The notes beneath the pieces were generated by a model. The model had not been told where the DNA came from. It did not search any database and saw only the letters and a list, made by a program, of their open reading frames with translations. From assembly GCA_964503045.1 (NCBI GenBank), contig CAZCZI010000015.1, positions 75,965-139,964 on the forward strand: a stretch of DNA of 64,000 nucleotides. Direction: 5' to 3'. Of the stretch, positions 34,032 through 42,914 are shown in pieces (within the stretch, counting starts at the first letter, position 1; the number at the start of each line of letters is the position of its first letter). This stretch comes from CAYZJR01 sp964503045 (GTDB lineage Bacteria > Cyanobacteriota > Vampirovibrionia > Obscuribacterales > Obscuribacteraceae). A program made the translations under genes and the position numbers.

Positions 34032-35151
34032 GTTAAACAAAACGGTTCCGTTTTTAGATTTGGGTGTTCAGTACAACCAACTGAAAACTGAGATTGACGA
34101 GGCAATTGCGCAAGTATTTGCGAAGTCGTCATTTGTGCTAGGTCCTGAAGTAGAGAAATTCGAGGGTGAGTTCGCCCGCTATTGCGGCGCTAATTGTTGC
34201 GTTGCTTTGAATTCAGGAACCGCCGCATTGCACCTTGCACTGTTGGCGATGGGTGTCGGACCTCAAGACGAGGTAATAACAGCCGCTAACAGTTTCATCG
34301 CCACGGCGGAAGCCATCGCCTTTTGCGGTGCCACCCCGAAGTTAGTGGATGCCCGACCGGACACAGCGAACATCGACGTTTCAAAAATTGAAGAAGCAAT
34401 AACTGAACGCACCAAAGTAATCATTCCGGTTCATCTATATGGACAACCGGCCGAGATGGCAGCCATTAAGAAGCTTGCCGATAAGCATGGTCTGCGCGTT
34501 CTAGAAGATGCGTGTCAGGCACATGGCGCCACTATTAATGGCACCAGAGTGGGAACTTTTGGAGAAGCTGCAGCATTCAGTTTTTATCCAGGCAAAAACA
34601 TTGGTGCCGCCGGTGATGGCGGGGCGGTCGTAACAAATGATGAGCGCTTGGCGCAACACATTAGACTCTTGCGCAACCATGGCTCTGAACAGAAGTACCA
34701 TCACCTGGTATTGGGACATAACTTCCGGCTCGACTCGATTCAATCCGCAATATTGAGCGTAAAACTGCGGCACCTCGACAGCTGGAATCAAAAGCGCCGA
34801 GAGATTGCTTCAGGGTATACCAAAGAGCTGGAAGACCTGCCTGGAATAGAAACGATGACAGTGATCGACGGAGTCACTTCCGTGTTTCACCTTTACGTCA
34901 TTCGCTGTGCCGATCGTGCACATGTCGAGTCTGTGCTGAAAGAACATGGGATAAATTACGGAATACACTATCCGGTTCCTATTCATCTGCAGCCCGCCTT
35001 TGCCTCTCTTGGACATTCTCCTGGAGATTTTCCCAACGCCGAGGCGCTGTCCGACTCAGTATTGAGCCTTCCAATTTATGCCGAGCTTTCAGTGCAACAA
35101 CAGAATCAAGTATTGGATGCAGTAACTGAGGCGGCGCGCCCGGGTCACTAA
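34018..35151 (+). CDS. DegT/DnrJ/EryC1 family PLP-dependent sugar aminotransferase
   Basis: Converts a keto nucleotide sugar to the amino sugar with glutamate and PLP. The start is a TTG inside the end of the oxidoreductase gene (14-base overlap); no ATG or GTG is available before the conserved VPFLDLGVQYNQLKTEID. Family marks are ALNSGTAALHLALLAMGVG, EVITAANSFIATAEA, LEDACQAHGATING and the PLP lysine in SFYPGKNIGAAGDGGAVVT. The end HYPVPIHLQPAF is typical. The 377-residue length is normal. It closes the plus-strand pair and converges on a TPR gene. The regiochemistry (3-amino or 4-amino) cannot be read, but the partner oxidoreductase suggests 3-amino. Confidence 0.92.
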   Translation: MRQGKLNKTVPFLDLGVQYNQLKTEIDEAIAQVFAKSSFVLGPEVEKFEGEFARYCGANCCVALNSGTAALHLALLAMGVGPQDEVITAANSFIATAEAIAFCGATPKLVDARPDTANIDVSKIEEAITERTKVIIPVHLYGQPAEMAAIKKLADKHGLRVLEDACQAHGATINGTRVGTFGEAAAFSFYPGKNIGAAGDGGAVVTNDERLAQHIRLLRNHGSEQKYHHLVLGHNFRLDSIQSAILSVKLRHLDSWNQKRREIASGYTKELEDLPGIETMTVIDGVTSVFHLYVIRCADRAHVESVLKEHGINYGIHYPVPIHLQPAFASLGHSPGDFPNAEALSDSVLSLPIYAELSVQQQNQVLDAVTEAARPGH

Positions 35152-35164
35152 ACTTCTTCTGTCC

Positions 35165-37426
35165 TCAGTTTTTTTGTTTTCGCTGATTGAGGGAAAGTCG
35201 GTAGTGGTTTCGGCAGTTTGCTTCAAGTCTTCTCACCTCAGGACCCTGCAGTTTTTCAAATTCTTCCAGTGACTTTTTGTAATAGACATCAGCCTCTGAA
35301 AACTTCTTGTCGGCCGTGTACGTATCAGCCAGTGTGTTCATCAGTATTGCCACACGAGCACTTGGTTTGGTAAGTTGCTTCTTCGCGTGATCGAGATGGG
35401 TCAAACAGACTGCTTCTGCCACTTCATGTTGATTCGCAAGGCTCAACGCAAAGGCCGACATCGCCGCCCAATCCAGGCTGCTTTCGATATCCGGTCCCAT
35501 CTTTCGCCCTTCTTCAAAGGTCTTAAGTGCTAGCTCTCGCTTTCCCTCCTTTTGGTTGATCACGCCCAGGTTGTAAAAGCAATGCGATTTCAGACGGGTG
35601 CTCCAATACTCTTTCTTGCAATCTGTGGCAATCACTTTGTTTGCAAGTTTGGTGGCTTCACTTAGCTGTCCATCCAGCTGAAGACACCAAACGAGTCTAG
35701 TTTCGGCATCCAAGACATCCGGAGAAGCCCCCTGCTTGACAGCTTCGGCGATAAGAGAGTTGTACGCACCGATTGCCTTTTTGCACTCTAAATCGCCTTG
35801 ATATGCATGCGCCAGTTCGCGACACACCCAAAGAGACAACGCCGGGTTTTTCCATTTCAAAATAGCAAGACTGTGTGCGTCTTTCAAAAGCTCTATTCTG
35901 CTGCGGGGTCTTCCGATTCTTGCGTATAGACCTTCCAGTCTTGCGATGTCCCCCTCTAATTCCGATGAATTGTAGTTGCCCTTATCTACCGACCTCCACA
36001 CATCGCCGAACAAAGCTATGATTTCTTGCTCGTGCCCCGGCTCCTTGCTGTTGAGCAAGCTATAGGCCAGTGCTCGACTGATCATGAATTTCAAGTGCGG
36101 TGCGCTCGGCAACAACTGGCGCGCTCTGGTCCAAAAGCGGATCTCTTCTTTGTAATTGCCGATGCGCCCGTAAGCTTGAGCCACGGTACTGCACTGGAAG
36201 ATATTGAGATGATCGATCTCGTTTTCGCCCTTTCCCATAACTCTGTTCATTTGTTTGAGGGCATCGATGCATTTTTGATCCATCCCGGCAGAGCCATATT
36301 CATCGACCAGAAGTGCATATGCTTCCTTAGAAGGATGGCTTTTCGCAATTGGTTCATGCCAGCCGATAATCATTTTGTACAAAACAGCTCGATCTCTTTT
36401 TTCGCCGAAGATGTTGTAATAATCTCTAACTACGGCTAGTGCTTCTGGTGACGTTCCCAGGGTCGGGTCTAGTTCTCGTGCCTGTGCGCATAGGCGATCG
36501 CCGTCCTCATTTTTCCCTTGCAAATATGACACAAAGGCTAGAAGTTGAAGGTTCTTTACGGTTATCCAAGTAACATGCTTGCTATTTTGCAGTTTTATGG
36601 AAAGTGCCTGTTGAAGCACTGTTTCAGCATCAGCGTACTTTTTATCCAGTATCTTGCAAATGGCAATATGCGAAAGAGTGCTGGCGGCTCTATCCATATC
36701 ATGGTGATTCTTTGCAATCAAATAGGCAATGCGAAACCACTTCTCAGAATCGTTGTGGGTGGTATTGAGCATGGCGTCGGTGCCTTGCTGAGTAAATTTG
36801 AAGAAATCTCCCGAGGTCGCAAAATTTGACTCGGATTCGATTTCGATTTTGGTGGCAAGTTTAGTCTCACCCATCTGATAGAGAATGGCAACGTACTCCC
36901 TGATCAAGGCAAGACTCTCGATTTGATGCGGGTCTTCCTTCTCATGCTTGATGGCGCTCTCGTACGTTTTTCTCGCCTCCGGCAAGTGATTTTCAGTCTT
37001 CTGAATTCGTGCAAGAGCAATCTCCGCCTCTACGAGTTTGCGCAAAAGCAAGAGCCTGGTGCCGCGATCGACTGTTTGAGAGTCGCAGGCATAAAGCTTT
37101 TCGTACTGTTCGATTGCCCTCACCAGGCAGTCTCGGGCCTTGGAATTCTGGTTGACTTTCCCGTACACACCAGCCAAACCATATAACACCATGGGCAGTT
37201 GCATTGCATTTTTCGAATGTTCTGCCTCCTTAACGGCATTTTCGAACTTAACTTGCGCGTCAGCCAATCTGCCGGCTCGCAAATCTACCTGGGCAGCTTG
37301 TTTGAAAGTTTCACAATTTGCTTCGTGGTTGGACGAATCAACAGCAAAATAGGCGGCTGCGCAAACAGCCGCCACTACTATGATTACGATGACAACCATG
37401 ATTACGCGGCGTCTCGTCATCGTCAT
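35165..37426 (-). CDS. TPR-repeat membrane-anchored protein
   Basis: Scaffold-type protein with no catalytic domain visible. Residues 3-30 give an Arg-rich N-terminus and one membrane helix (VIMVVIVIIVVAAVCAAAYF), so the rest would be periplasmic. From residue 40 to 745 it consists of TPR-like helix pairs (LADAQVKFENAVKEAEHSK, YADAETVLQQALSIKLQ, FSEADVYYKKSLEEFEKLQ). Its style matches the TPR proteins at 3933, 49272 and 52905. It is separated from the superoxide dismutase gene upstream by 21 bases on the same strand, so co-transcription is likely. Binding partners are unknown. Confidence 0.8.
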   Translation of the reverse strand: MTMTRRRVIMVVIVIIVVAAVCAAAYFAVDSSNHEANCETFKQAAQVDLRAGRLADAQVKFENAVKEAEHSKNAMQLPMVLYGLAGVYGKVNQNSKARDCLVRAIEQYEKLYACDSQTVDRGTRLLLLRKLVEAEIALARIQKTENHLPEARKTYESAIKHEKEDPHQIESLALIREYVAILYQMGETKLATKIEIESESNFATSGDFFKFTQQGTDAMLNTTHNDSEKWFRIAYLIAKNHHDMDRAASTLSHIAICKILDKKYADAETVLQQALSIKLQNSKHVTWITVKNLQLLAFVSYLQGKNEDGDRLCAQARELDPTLGTSPEALAVVRDYYNIFGEKRDRAVLYKMIIGWHEPIAKSHPSKEAYALLVDEYGSAGMDQKCIDALKQMNRVMGKGENEIDHLNIFQCSTVAQAYGRIGNYKEEIRFWTRARQLLPSAPHLKFMISRALAYSLLNSKEPGHEQEIIALFGDVWRSVDKGNYNSSELEGDIARLEGLYARIGRPRSRIELLKDAHSLAILKWKNPALSLWVCRELAHAYQGDLECKKAIGAYNSLIAEAVKQGASPDVLDAETRLVWCLQLDGQLSEATKLANKVIATDCKKEYWSTRLKSHCFYNLGVINQKEGKRELALKTFEEGRKMGPDIESSLDWAAMSAFALSLANQHEVAEAVCLTHLDHAKKQLTKPSARVAILMNTLADTYTADKKFSEADVYYKKSLEEFEKLQGPEVRRLEANCRNHYRLSLNQRKQKN

Positions 37427-37447
37427 GATGTTGAAAAACGAGTCCCT

Positions 37448-38248
37448 CTAGATGGTGGTATCAAGTCCGGTCGGGTGTTTCTTCACCGCAGCCAAGCGCT
37501 TGCCGACCACATCCCAATCGAGATTTTTCACAAATGCATCGAGATATTTACCGCGGTCGATGCCGTAATCGATCATATAAGCATGTTCGTACACATCCAA
37601 AACCAAGATCGGAACGAAGTTGGCCGGACTCCACATGTTGTGCATATCCAGACCAAACGCATCAAGGTGTCCGCTGCGAGTGTTGAAACCAACAACTACC
37701 CAGCCTCTCATGCACTTGCCGGCAGCTTTGAGAAAGTCCATGAACTTTCCGGTGCTCCCCCAGCGTTCCTCAATGGCAGCTTTGACGTCACCGGTCGGGT
37801 CACCACCGGCGCCACCAAGATTGCCGAAATAGAATTCGTGATAAATAACGCCGTTGACTGCAAAGCTTTGTTCTACCAAGAGCTCTCTCAATGGTGCATA
37901 TGTTGCATTGGGACCAGCCAGATCAACATCTTTCAGTTTGGCGTTGAGTTCGTTCGATTTTGTCACATAGCCTTTGTACAGCTTCAGGTGCTGCTCGATT
38001 TGCCCCGAGCTGAGCCCTTCCATCTTCTTTGAGAGCAAAGCGCTGAAATCTCTTTCCTTATAAAGGGTTGCCGGAGCGGCGGCTGCAGCTGCAACCGCGT
38101 CACTTTTGTTTTCGGCGTTAGCCGCTGTTCCTGCAGCTACGAGACCACCTGCCGCAATCGCGCCCATCAAAAGCACTTCGCGTCTGGTGACGGCACCAGT
38201 GTCCGAAACTTCGAAGTTCCCTACAAGCTCACGGTCCTTAGAACTCAT
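37448..38248 (-). CDS. Fe/Mn superoxide dismutase with twin-arginine signal
   Basis: Disproportionates superoxide. The N-terminus holds a Tat-type signal (TRREVLLMGAIAAGGLVAAG, with arginines at 22-23), ending near ANA at 44, so the enzyme is probably folded in the cytoplasm and exported. An Ala-rich linker follows. The SOD domain (about 60-260) keeps the metal ligands: His in EQHLKLYKGYV, His in NGVIYHEFYFG, and the Asp and His of LVLDVYEHAYMIDYG. The motif GLDMHNMWSPANFVPIL differs somewhat from the commonest SODs and does not tell Fe from Mn with confidence. It shares a strand with the downstream TPR gene and is divergent from the malic enzyme gene. Confidence 0.92.
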   Translation of the reverse strand: MSSKDRELVGNFEVSDTGAVTRREVLLMGAIAAGGLVAAGTAANAENKSDAVAAAAAAPATLYKERDFSALLSKKMEGLSSGQIEQHLKLYKGYVTKSNELNAKLKDVDLAGPNATYAPLRELLVEQSFAVNGVIYHEFYFGNLGGAGGDPTGDVKAAIEERWGSTGKFMDFLKAAGKCMRGWVVVGFNTRSGHLDAFGLDMHNMWSPANFVPILVLDVYEHAYMIDYGIDRGKYLDAFVKNLDWDVVGKRLAAVKKHPTGLDTTI

Positions 38249-38481
38249 TGTGCTCTCCTGTTGAAAACCAATAGCAAGTCAAAGATAAAATTAGCGCCGA
38301 AGAAGCCACGATAAGCGGCTTCAAGCGTTATCTTTAACAGTGGTCCAGCTTAACATATCCCCAAGCTAAGCGTCAGGATAATGACATTTTGGGCCGCGTC
38401 CGCCAGAGCCCGCCTTTTCGCGTTGCAGGACGAATATGACCCCTGTGTCTGATTCTAAGACACCTCAGCTGAAGTATCCTC

Positions 38482-39963
38482 ATGACCACTACAAAAACCC
38501 CTTCCACAGACGGGAAATCCTCGGAAAGCTCCAAACTCGTGAAACCCAGCGCCAGTTACAGTCTCACCGTCAGACTAAAGTTTCCGAACATCCCAGGCAT
38601 GCTTGGGAAGGTGACCTCACTCATAGGCGAGGTGGGCGGTGACATCGGAGCTATCGACATCCACAGTGTCGAGAAAGACCACATCATTCGCGACCTGACG
38701 GTCAAAGTCAGAGACTCGGAGCACGGCGAAGAGTTGGTGGAACGGCTGAAGCAGTTGCCCGATACCGAGGTTATCAATGTCTCGGACAGAACTTTCTTGA
38801 TGCACCTTGGCGGTAAGATTCGAGTCACCAACAAGGTTCCACTTGCCACTCGCGATGACCTTTCAATGGCATATACGCCAGGTGTCGCTCGCGTCTGCAT
38901 GGCAATTCACAAAGAGCCGGAAAACGTATACAAGCTCACCATCAAACGCAATTCAGTGGCTGTGGTCACCGACGGCACTGCCGTTCTCGGACTCGGCAAC
39001 ATAGGTCCTGAGGCCGCGCTTCCGGTAATGGAAGGTAAAGCCATGCTCTTCAAGGAGTTCGGCAAAATAGACGCGTTTCCGATCTGTCTTGCCACCCAAG
39101 ACACAGAAGAGATCATCAAGGCCGTGAAAAACATCGCCCCCGTATTTGGTGGCATCAATTTGGAAGACATCTCGGCTCCACGCTGCTTCGAAATCGAATC
39201 AAGACTCAAGCAAGAGCTCGATATACCAGTGTTTCACGACGATCAGCATGGAACAGCAGTGGTTGTTCTTGCGGCATTGATCAATGCGCTGAAGATCGTG
39301 AAGAAGGAAATGACCTCCATCAAGGTCATCGTCAGTGGTGTCGGTGCCGCTGGTGTTGCATGTTCCAAAATCCTGATCTCTGCAGGTGTTAAGAACTTGA
39401 TTGGCTTCGACAGAATGGGTGCAATTTACCGTGGGCGCACCGAGCACATGAATTACATGAAGGAGTGGTTTGCCGACAATACCAATCCTGGCGGGTTTAA
39501 AGAAACCATCGAAGAAGCCCTCGAAGGTGCCGATCTTTACTTGGGTTTATCAGGTCCGGGCACGATCAAGCCGGAGGCCCTCAAAAATATGAATCGTGAT
39601 GCGATCGTATTTGCAATGGCAAATCCGACACCGGAAATCATGCCTGAAGAAGCCGCACCTTATGTGCGAATCATGGCAACGGGCCGATCAGACTATCCCA
39701 ATCAGATAAACAACGTGTTGTGTTTCCCCGGCATCTTCCGAGGCGCGCTTGATTGCCACGCCAAAGATATCAATGAAGAGATGAAGCTTGCTGCAGCAAA
39801 CGCCATTGCCTCAGTGGTGCAGGACAACGAGCTTTGCGAAGACTACATCGTTCCTGGCGTGTTCAATCCCAAGATTGCAGAGTGTGTAGCACGCGAAGTT
39901 ACAAAAGAGGCAATGCGAACAGGCGTGGCAAGAAAGTATAAGATTGACGAAGAGATGTCCTGA
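38482..39963 (+). CDS. NAD(P)-dependent malic enzyme with N-terminal ACT domain
   Basis: Decarboxylates malate to pyruvate in the cytoplasm. After a polar leader, residues 22-100 form an ACT domain (YSLTVRLKFPNIPGMLGKVT), the usual place for allosteric amino-acid or metabolite binding. The malic enzyme core follows: catalytic Tyr in SMAYTPGVARVCMA, Lys in VMEGKAMLFKEFG, metal ligands in GGINLEDISAPRCFEIE and PVFHDDQHGTAV, and the Rossmann loop IVSGVGAAGVACSKILI. The length of 493 agrees with the ACT-containing short bacterial type. There is no obvious ribosome site at the ATG. 233 bases separate it from the divergent SOD gene, with no gene in between. Confidence 0.95.
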   Translation: MTTTKTPSTDGKSSESSKLVKPSASYSLTVRLKFPNIPGMLGKVTSLIGEVGGDIGAIDIHSVEKDHIIRDLTVKVRDSEHGEELVERLKQLPDTEVINVSDRTFLMHLGGKIRVTNKVPLATRDDLSMAYTPGVARVCMAIHKEPENVYKLTIKRNSVAVVTDGTAVLGLGNIGPEAALPVMEGKAMLFKEFGKIDAFPICLATQDTEEIIKAVKNIAPVFGGINLEDISAPRCFEIESRLKQELDIPVFHDDQHGTAVVVLAALINALKIVKKEMTSIKVIVSGVGAAGVACSKILISAGVKNLIGFDRMGAIYRGRTEHMNYMKEWFADNTNPGGFKETIEEALEGADLYLGLSGPGTIKPEALKNMNRDAIVFAMANPTPEIMPEEAAPYVRIMATGRSDYPNQINNVLCFPGIFRGALDCHAKDINEEMKLAAANAIASVVQDNELCEDYIVPGVFNPKIAECVAREVTKEAMRTGVARKYKIDEEMS

Positions 39964-40008
39964 ATTAAAGGCACTTCGACACTCAACTCTAGAGCGGCTT
40001 GTTGAAAT

Positions 40009-41115
40009 ATGTCCAATAACCAGGTTGCCACTGTCCAGCAATCAAGCACCAAGTTCAACGGGCTTGCGGCAATGCTGGTTTTGCAATGGTGGGTTTCGCT
40101 GGGAGTGTTTGCATACTTCGTCGGATTTGGCATCTACTACCTGTTTAGCCCGCTGATACTGGTTGGTGCGTTTAATTTGCTTCTTGCAGCCGGCTGGCTT
40201 TGGATGACGACCGGTCTTCTCATAAACACACCAATGGTTCTCACCTATTGGAGCCTATACAAGCAACGCCGATATCAGGAAATCGAGCGACTTTATACAA
40301 AAGTTCTGCGTGTATGGTCCAAACTTCCGGTAAGACATGACGCTTCGATCGCTACAGCCGCCTCCAATCTCGGCATGGTGCGGCTTGCTCTGGGTGACTC
40401 TGAAGGAGCCGAAGATGCGCTCACATATAGTCTCCAGGTGGCGGAAAAAGATCGATGGTTGAAAAAGCATTACTTGTACGCAGTTTTCCTCAACAATCTT
40501 GCCTGCATCAAGAATTGGCAAGGAGAGCCGCAGAAGGGCTTCTTCCTCTCCAATGAGGCGCTGGAGTTTTGGCGCAGCCAAAAGAAACCGGGTGGAGTTG
40601 GCGAAGCATCACCGCTTGTGACATTGGGACTTTCGAGCATCAAAAGTGGCGACTTGAAGGAAGCTAGACGCTTTCTTGAAGATTCGCGTGCGGCTTTAAA
40701 TGCCAAAGAGCGCCCAGCCTGCATCTTGCCCGAGAGCTTCATGCTGGCAGATATCAATTCGGCGGTGCTTTTGGCGCTCGTGAATCTGAAAGAGGGCAAA
40801 GCCGAAGAGGCAAATAATCTTACTGATGCAATGCTTGGTAGATACGGTACGCGCCTTGAATTGTATGGAACATTCGGTATGGAAGGACTGGCTTTGCTTG
40901 CCGATCAGTATGTGACTGCAAAAGACTTCAAACGAGCAGAGGCATTAATCGAGATTGCATATGCAGTTGGGCGCGAATTCCCGCTTCACCCCGACTGCAA
41001 ACCAGCGATTGCAGCTTATGAGAGACTTTTGACTGCAACCGGTCGTGAAAATGAAATACCCGACATGAAGCGATGGGTTCAGCCTGTTTTGATTGCACCG
41101 AGATCAGACCCATAG
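40009..41115 (+). CDS. TPR-like protein with two N-terminal membrane helices
   Basis: Not assigned to a named family. Two hydrophobic helices in the first 75 residues (LVLQWWVSLGVFAYFVGFGI and PLILVGAFNLLLAAGWLWM) form a hairpin anchor. This is followed by about 280 residues of helical repeats with TPR spacing (IATAASNLGMVRLALGDSEG, FLNNLACIKNWQGEPQKGFF, LSSIKSGDLKEARRFLEDSR). With both helices crossing, the repeat domain would be cytoplasmic. It follows the malic enzyme by 45 bases on the same strand and may share its transcript. The role is unknown. Confidence 0.75.
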   Translation: MSNNQVATVQQSSTKFNGLAAMLVLQWWVSLGVFAYFVGFGIYYLFSPLILVGAFNLLLAAGWLWMTTGLLINTPMVLTYWSLYKQRRYQEIERLYTKVLRVWSKLPVRHDASIATAASNLGMVRLALGDSEGAEDALTYSLQVAEKDRWLKKHYLYAVFLNNLACIKNWQGEPQKGFFLSNEALEFWRSQKKPGGVGEASPLVTLGLSSIKSGDLKEARRFLEDSRAALNAKERPACILPESFMLADINSAVLLALVNLKEGKAEEANNLTDAMLGRYGTRLELYGTFGMEGLALLADQYVTAKDFKRAEALIEIAYAVGREFPLHPDCKPAIAAYERLLTATGRENEIPDMKRWVQPVLIAPRSDP

Positions 41116-41279
41116 CTCCTCCAGCGTAGCTCCCGGTTTCATCAGGCTCTTCAGATGCGACCTCGCATTTTAGTTCTGTTTTGTGCTGAATTTCAGGCTT
41201 CCGCCCCATGACTGATGGTGGTAAGCTTGGCTTAAGGTGTCTCTCGACCGCCTTTGAGATTTCTTGGGGAGTTTAAGCC

Positions 41280-41588
41280 ATGTCTGAAATTGAAAAGATG
41301 CGCAGAAAGAAAGAATCTGAGGCTCTTGAGCGCATTGATAGGGAGCGGGCAGAACGGCGAGTGAAGGAAGAAAGAGAGCGCAAAAGACGCCGCGAGGATG
41401 AAGAACGGCGCAGATGGGACGACATTGCCCGCGCAAAACAAAATGAAAAACGCTATCAAGAAGTTCAGGCGGCTGAAGAAAGAACAAGGCTATTGGTCAA
41501 AGAGTTAGAGCGCAAGAAAAAAGAAGCGGAAGACAAACTTCGCGCTCAACAACGCCAGCAGCAACAGCAACAGCAAAAACAGCAATAA
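41280..41588 (+). CDS. Small highly charged coiled-coil protein with poly-Gln tail
   Basis: 102 residues, about two thirds Arg, Lys and Glu. The whole protein is predicted as one continuous helix (MSEIEKMRRKKESEALERID to KELERKKKEAEDKLRA), ending in a Gln-rich run encoded by CAG/CAA repeats. A good ribosome site (GGGGAG, 8 bases before the ATG) supports translation. No domain is recognisable. The length of the Gln run may vary between strains because the DNA is repetitive. It stands alone between a TPR gene and the channel gene. Confidence 0.7.
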   Translation: MSEIEKMRRKKESEALERIDRERAERRVKEERERKRRREDEERRRWDDIARAKQNEKRYQEVQAAEERTRLLVKELERKKKEAEDKLRAQQRQQQQQQQKQQ

Positions 41589-41779
41589 GCTGTTCTAATT
41601 ACAACTCAAGCTTAGCAAACTCACAGTTGAGAGTCTGCGCAGCTCAAGTATTGTCGGCTCCTCAGCTTAGAAAATCGCTCTGAGGGCAGCCCCCACCAAC
41701 CCGCCTCTATCGTTGTGGTATCGGTGATAGTGCCTATATCCCATCTCCAGCGGCTTGCGCGAATGATAAGAATCGCAAA

Positions 41780-42886
41780 CTACGGAGTCCAGCCGATTTT
41801 TGAAGGGTCCGCCGGAGCACGTTCGGGCAAAACACAGGGCTCAAGCCAACCCGGACGAGCACAAGCAAAGTTCGCGGCCAATGCCGCACCATACCCCGCA
41901 TACGATGCATGCCTCTCGGAGAATGAAGACCACGCATCATCATGATCGAGTGTTTTGTATCCTGCGCTCCTCAAGAGATCGAGGGCCTGATCGAACTCCC
42001 ATCTCTCGATACCGACTTTATCGACATGCTGCAAACCTAAGTACTCGCATAACGTAATCAATGTCTTTCGCCCGACTTCAAAGAAAAGTTTTGCTTCACC
42101 GTTGGGAACGCTTTCAATGCACGTGCACAACAACGTGCTGGCATCCATGACTGAACCGAGTGCCGATATCCACGAAACATCAGGCTGCGAAGATCTAAAG
42201 TAAGAAAGTATAGGAAACGATCTGTGCGTTTCTAGAATGTCGGCCGCCCATGCTTCCCAAGTTTGAAAACTAGAACCGAGATGACTAACCAAACCGAGCC
42301 GACGATAGGTCAAAAGCAGCTGCAGACCAGAGGCTGGAGAACCTGCTCTGATTTCGATTGAATTGATTGTTGCTTCGCGCCGCTGCACGCAACTTTGCAA
42401 TGAAAATAGAAATGAGATTGCTATTGCCATAACCGATACGCCGGTAACTGCCGCAGACAAGACACAGAATCTGGCAAAGCCGCCAACCGCGACAACATCG
42501 CCAAACCCAAGCGTCAACAAAGACGTGCCTGCGAAATAGCACGCGCTGTGAAAGTTTGTCAGGCGTGGCACGATATCGTTGCCTAATCCGAACAGCAGGA
42601 GTGCATAACCGAAAATGAGCATTGCCACCCAGATCAACTGCATTACAAGGAAGCTGACCGGTCCGAAACTTCCGAGCATCACTTCGCGCAAACTGCCGGC
42701 ACGAATTTTGAGACACACGGCTCGGTAAATTGGCCATGCGCACTCGCCGACGAGAAACGAGGTCATCCGAAAGTGCCGAGGCGTAAAGCGCGGCACGATC
42801 ACCGATTGAAAGACATCAAAGAGCACCAAAAAGATAATGGCGGTGCCCATTATTGATTCGATTGCGATGTATTCAAACAAAAGCAT
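41780..42886 (-). CDS. Two-transmembrane potassium-type ion channel
   Basis: Predicted cation channel subunit. Helices at about 10-30 and 70-100 are followed by a pore helix and a filter reading TSLLTLGFGDVV, the GFG version of the K+ selectivity signature, then another helix (FCVLSAAVTGVSVMAIAISF). The soluble C-terminal 200 residues are helical and do not contain an obvious RCK/TrkA-N nucleotide fold. The family is ion_trans_2-like. Channels of this general plan occur in many soil and biofilm bacteria. The ligand or gating signal is unknown. It lies alone on the minus strand, next to the RmlD-like gene. Confidence 0.8.
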   Translation of the reverse strand: MLLFEYIAIESIMGTAIIFLVLFDVFQSVIVPRFTPRHFRMTSFLVGECAWPIYRAVCLKIRAGSLREVMLGSFGPVSFLVMQLIWVAMLIFGYALLLFGLGNDIVPRLTNFHSACYFAGTSLLTLGFGDVVAVGGFARFCVLSAAVTGVSVMAIAISFLFSLQSCVQRREATINSIEIRAGSPASGLQLLLTYRRLGLVSHLGSSFQTWEAWAADILETHRSFPILSYFRSSQPDVSWISALGSVMDASTLLCTCIESVPNGEAKLFFEVGRKTLITLCEYLGLQHVDKVGIERWEFDQALDLLRSAGYKTLDHDDAWSSFSERHASYAGYGAALAANFACARPGWLEPCVLPERAPADPSKIGWTP

Positions 42887-42914
42887 TTAATGCCCCCAGC
42901 AATAAATTCGATTT

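Noticed and set aside
35151..35190. T-run near the end of the aminotransferase gene as a terminator
   Set aside because: There is no stem before the T-run, and the run belongs to the coding end of the convergent TPR gene.
37199..38032. A 277-codon plus-strand frame over the SOD gene
   Set aside because: Antisense to the superoxide dismutase, whose metal ligands and Tat signal are clear.
38302..38322. Hairpin GAAGCC...GGCTTC as a terminator or riboswitch
   Set aside because: Only six base pairs with a 9-base loop, no U-tract, and it lies between two divergent starts. No known riboswitch motif was seen.
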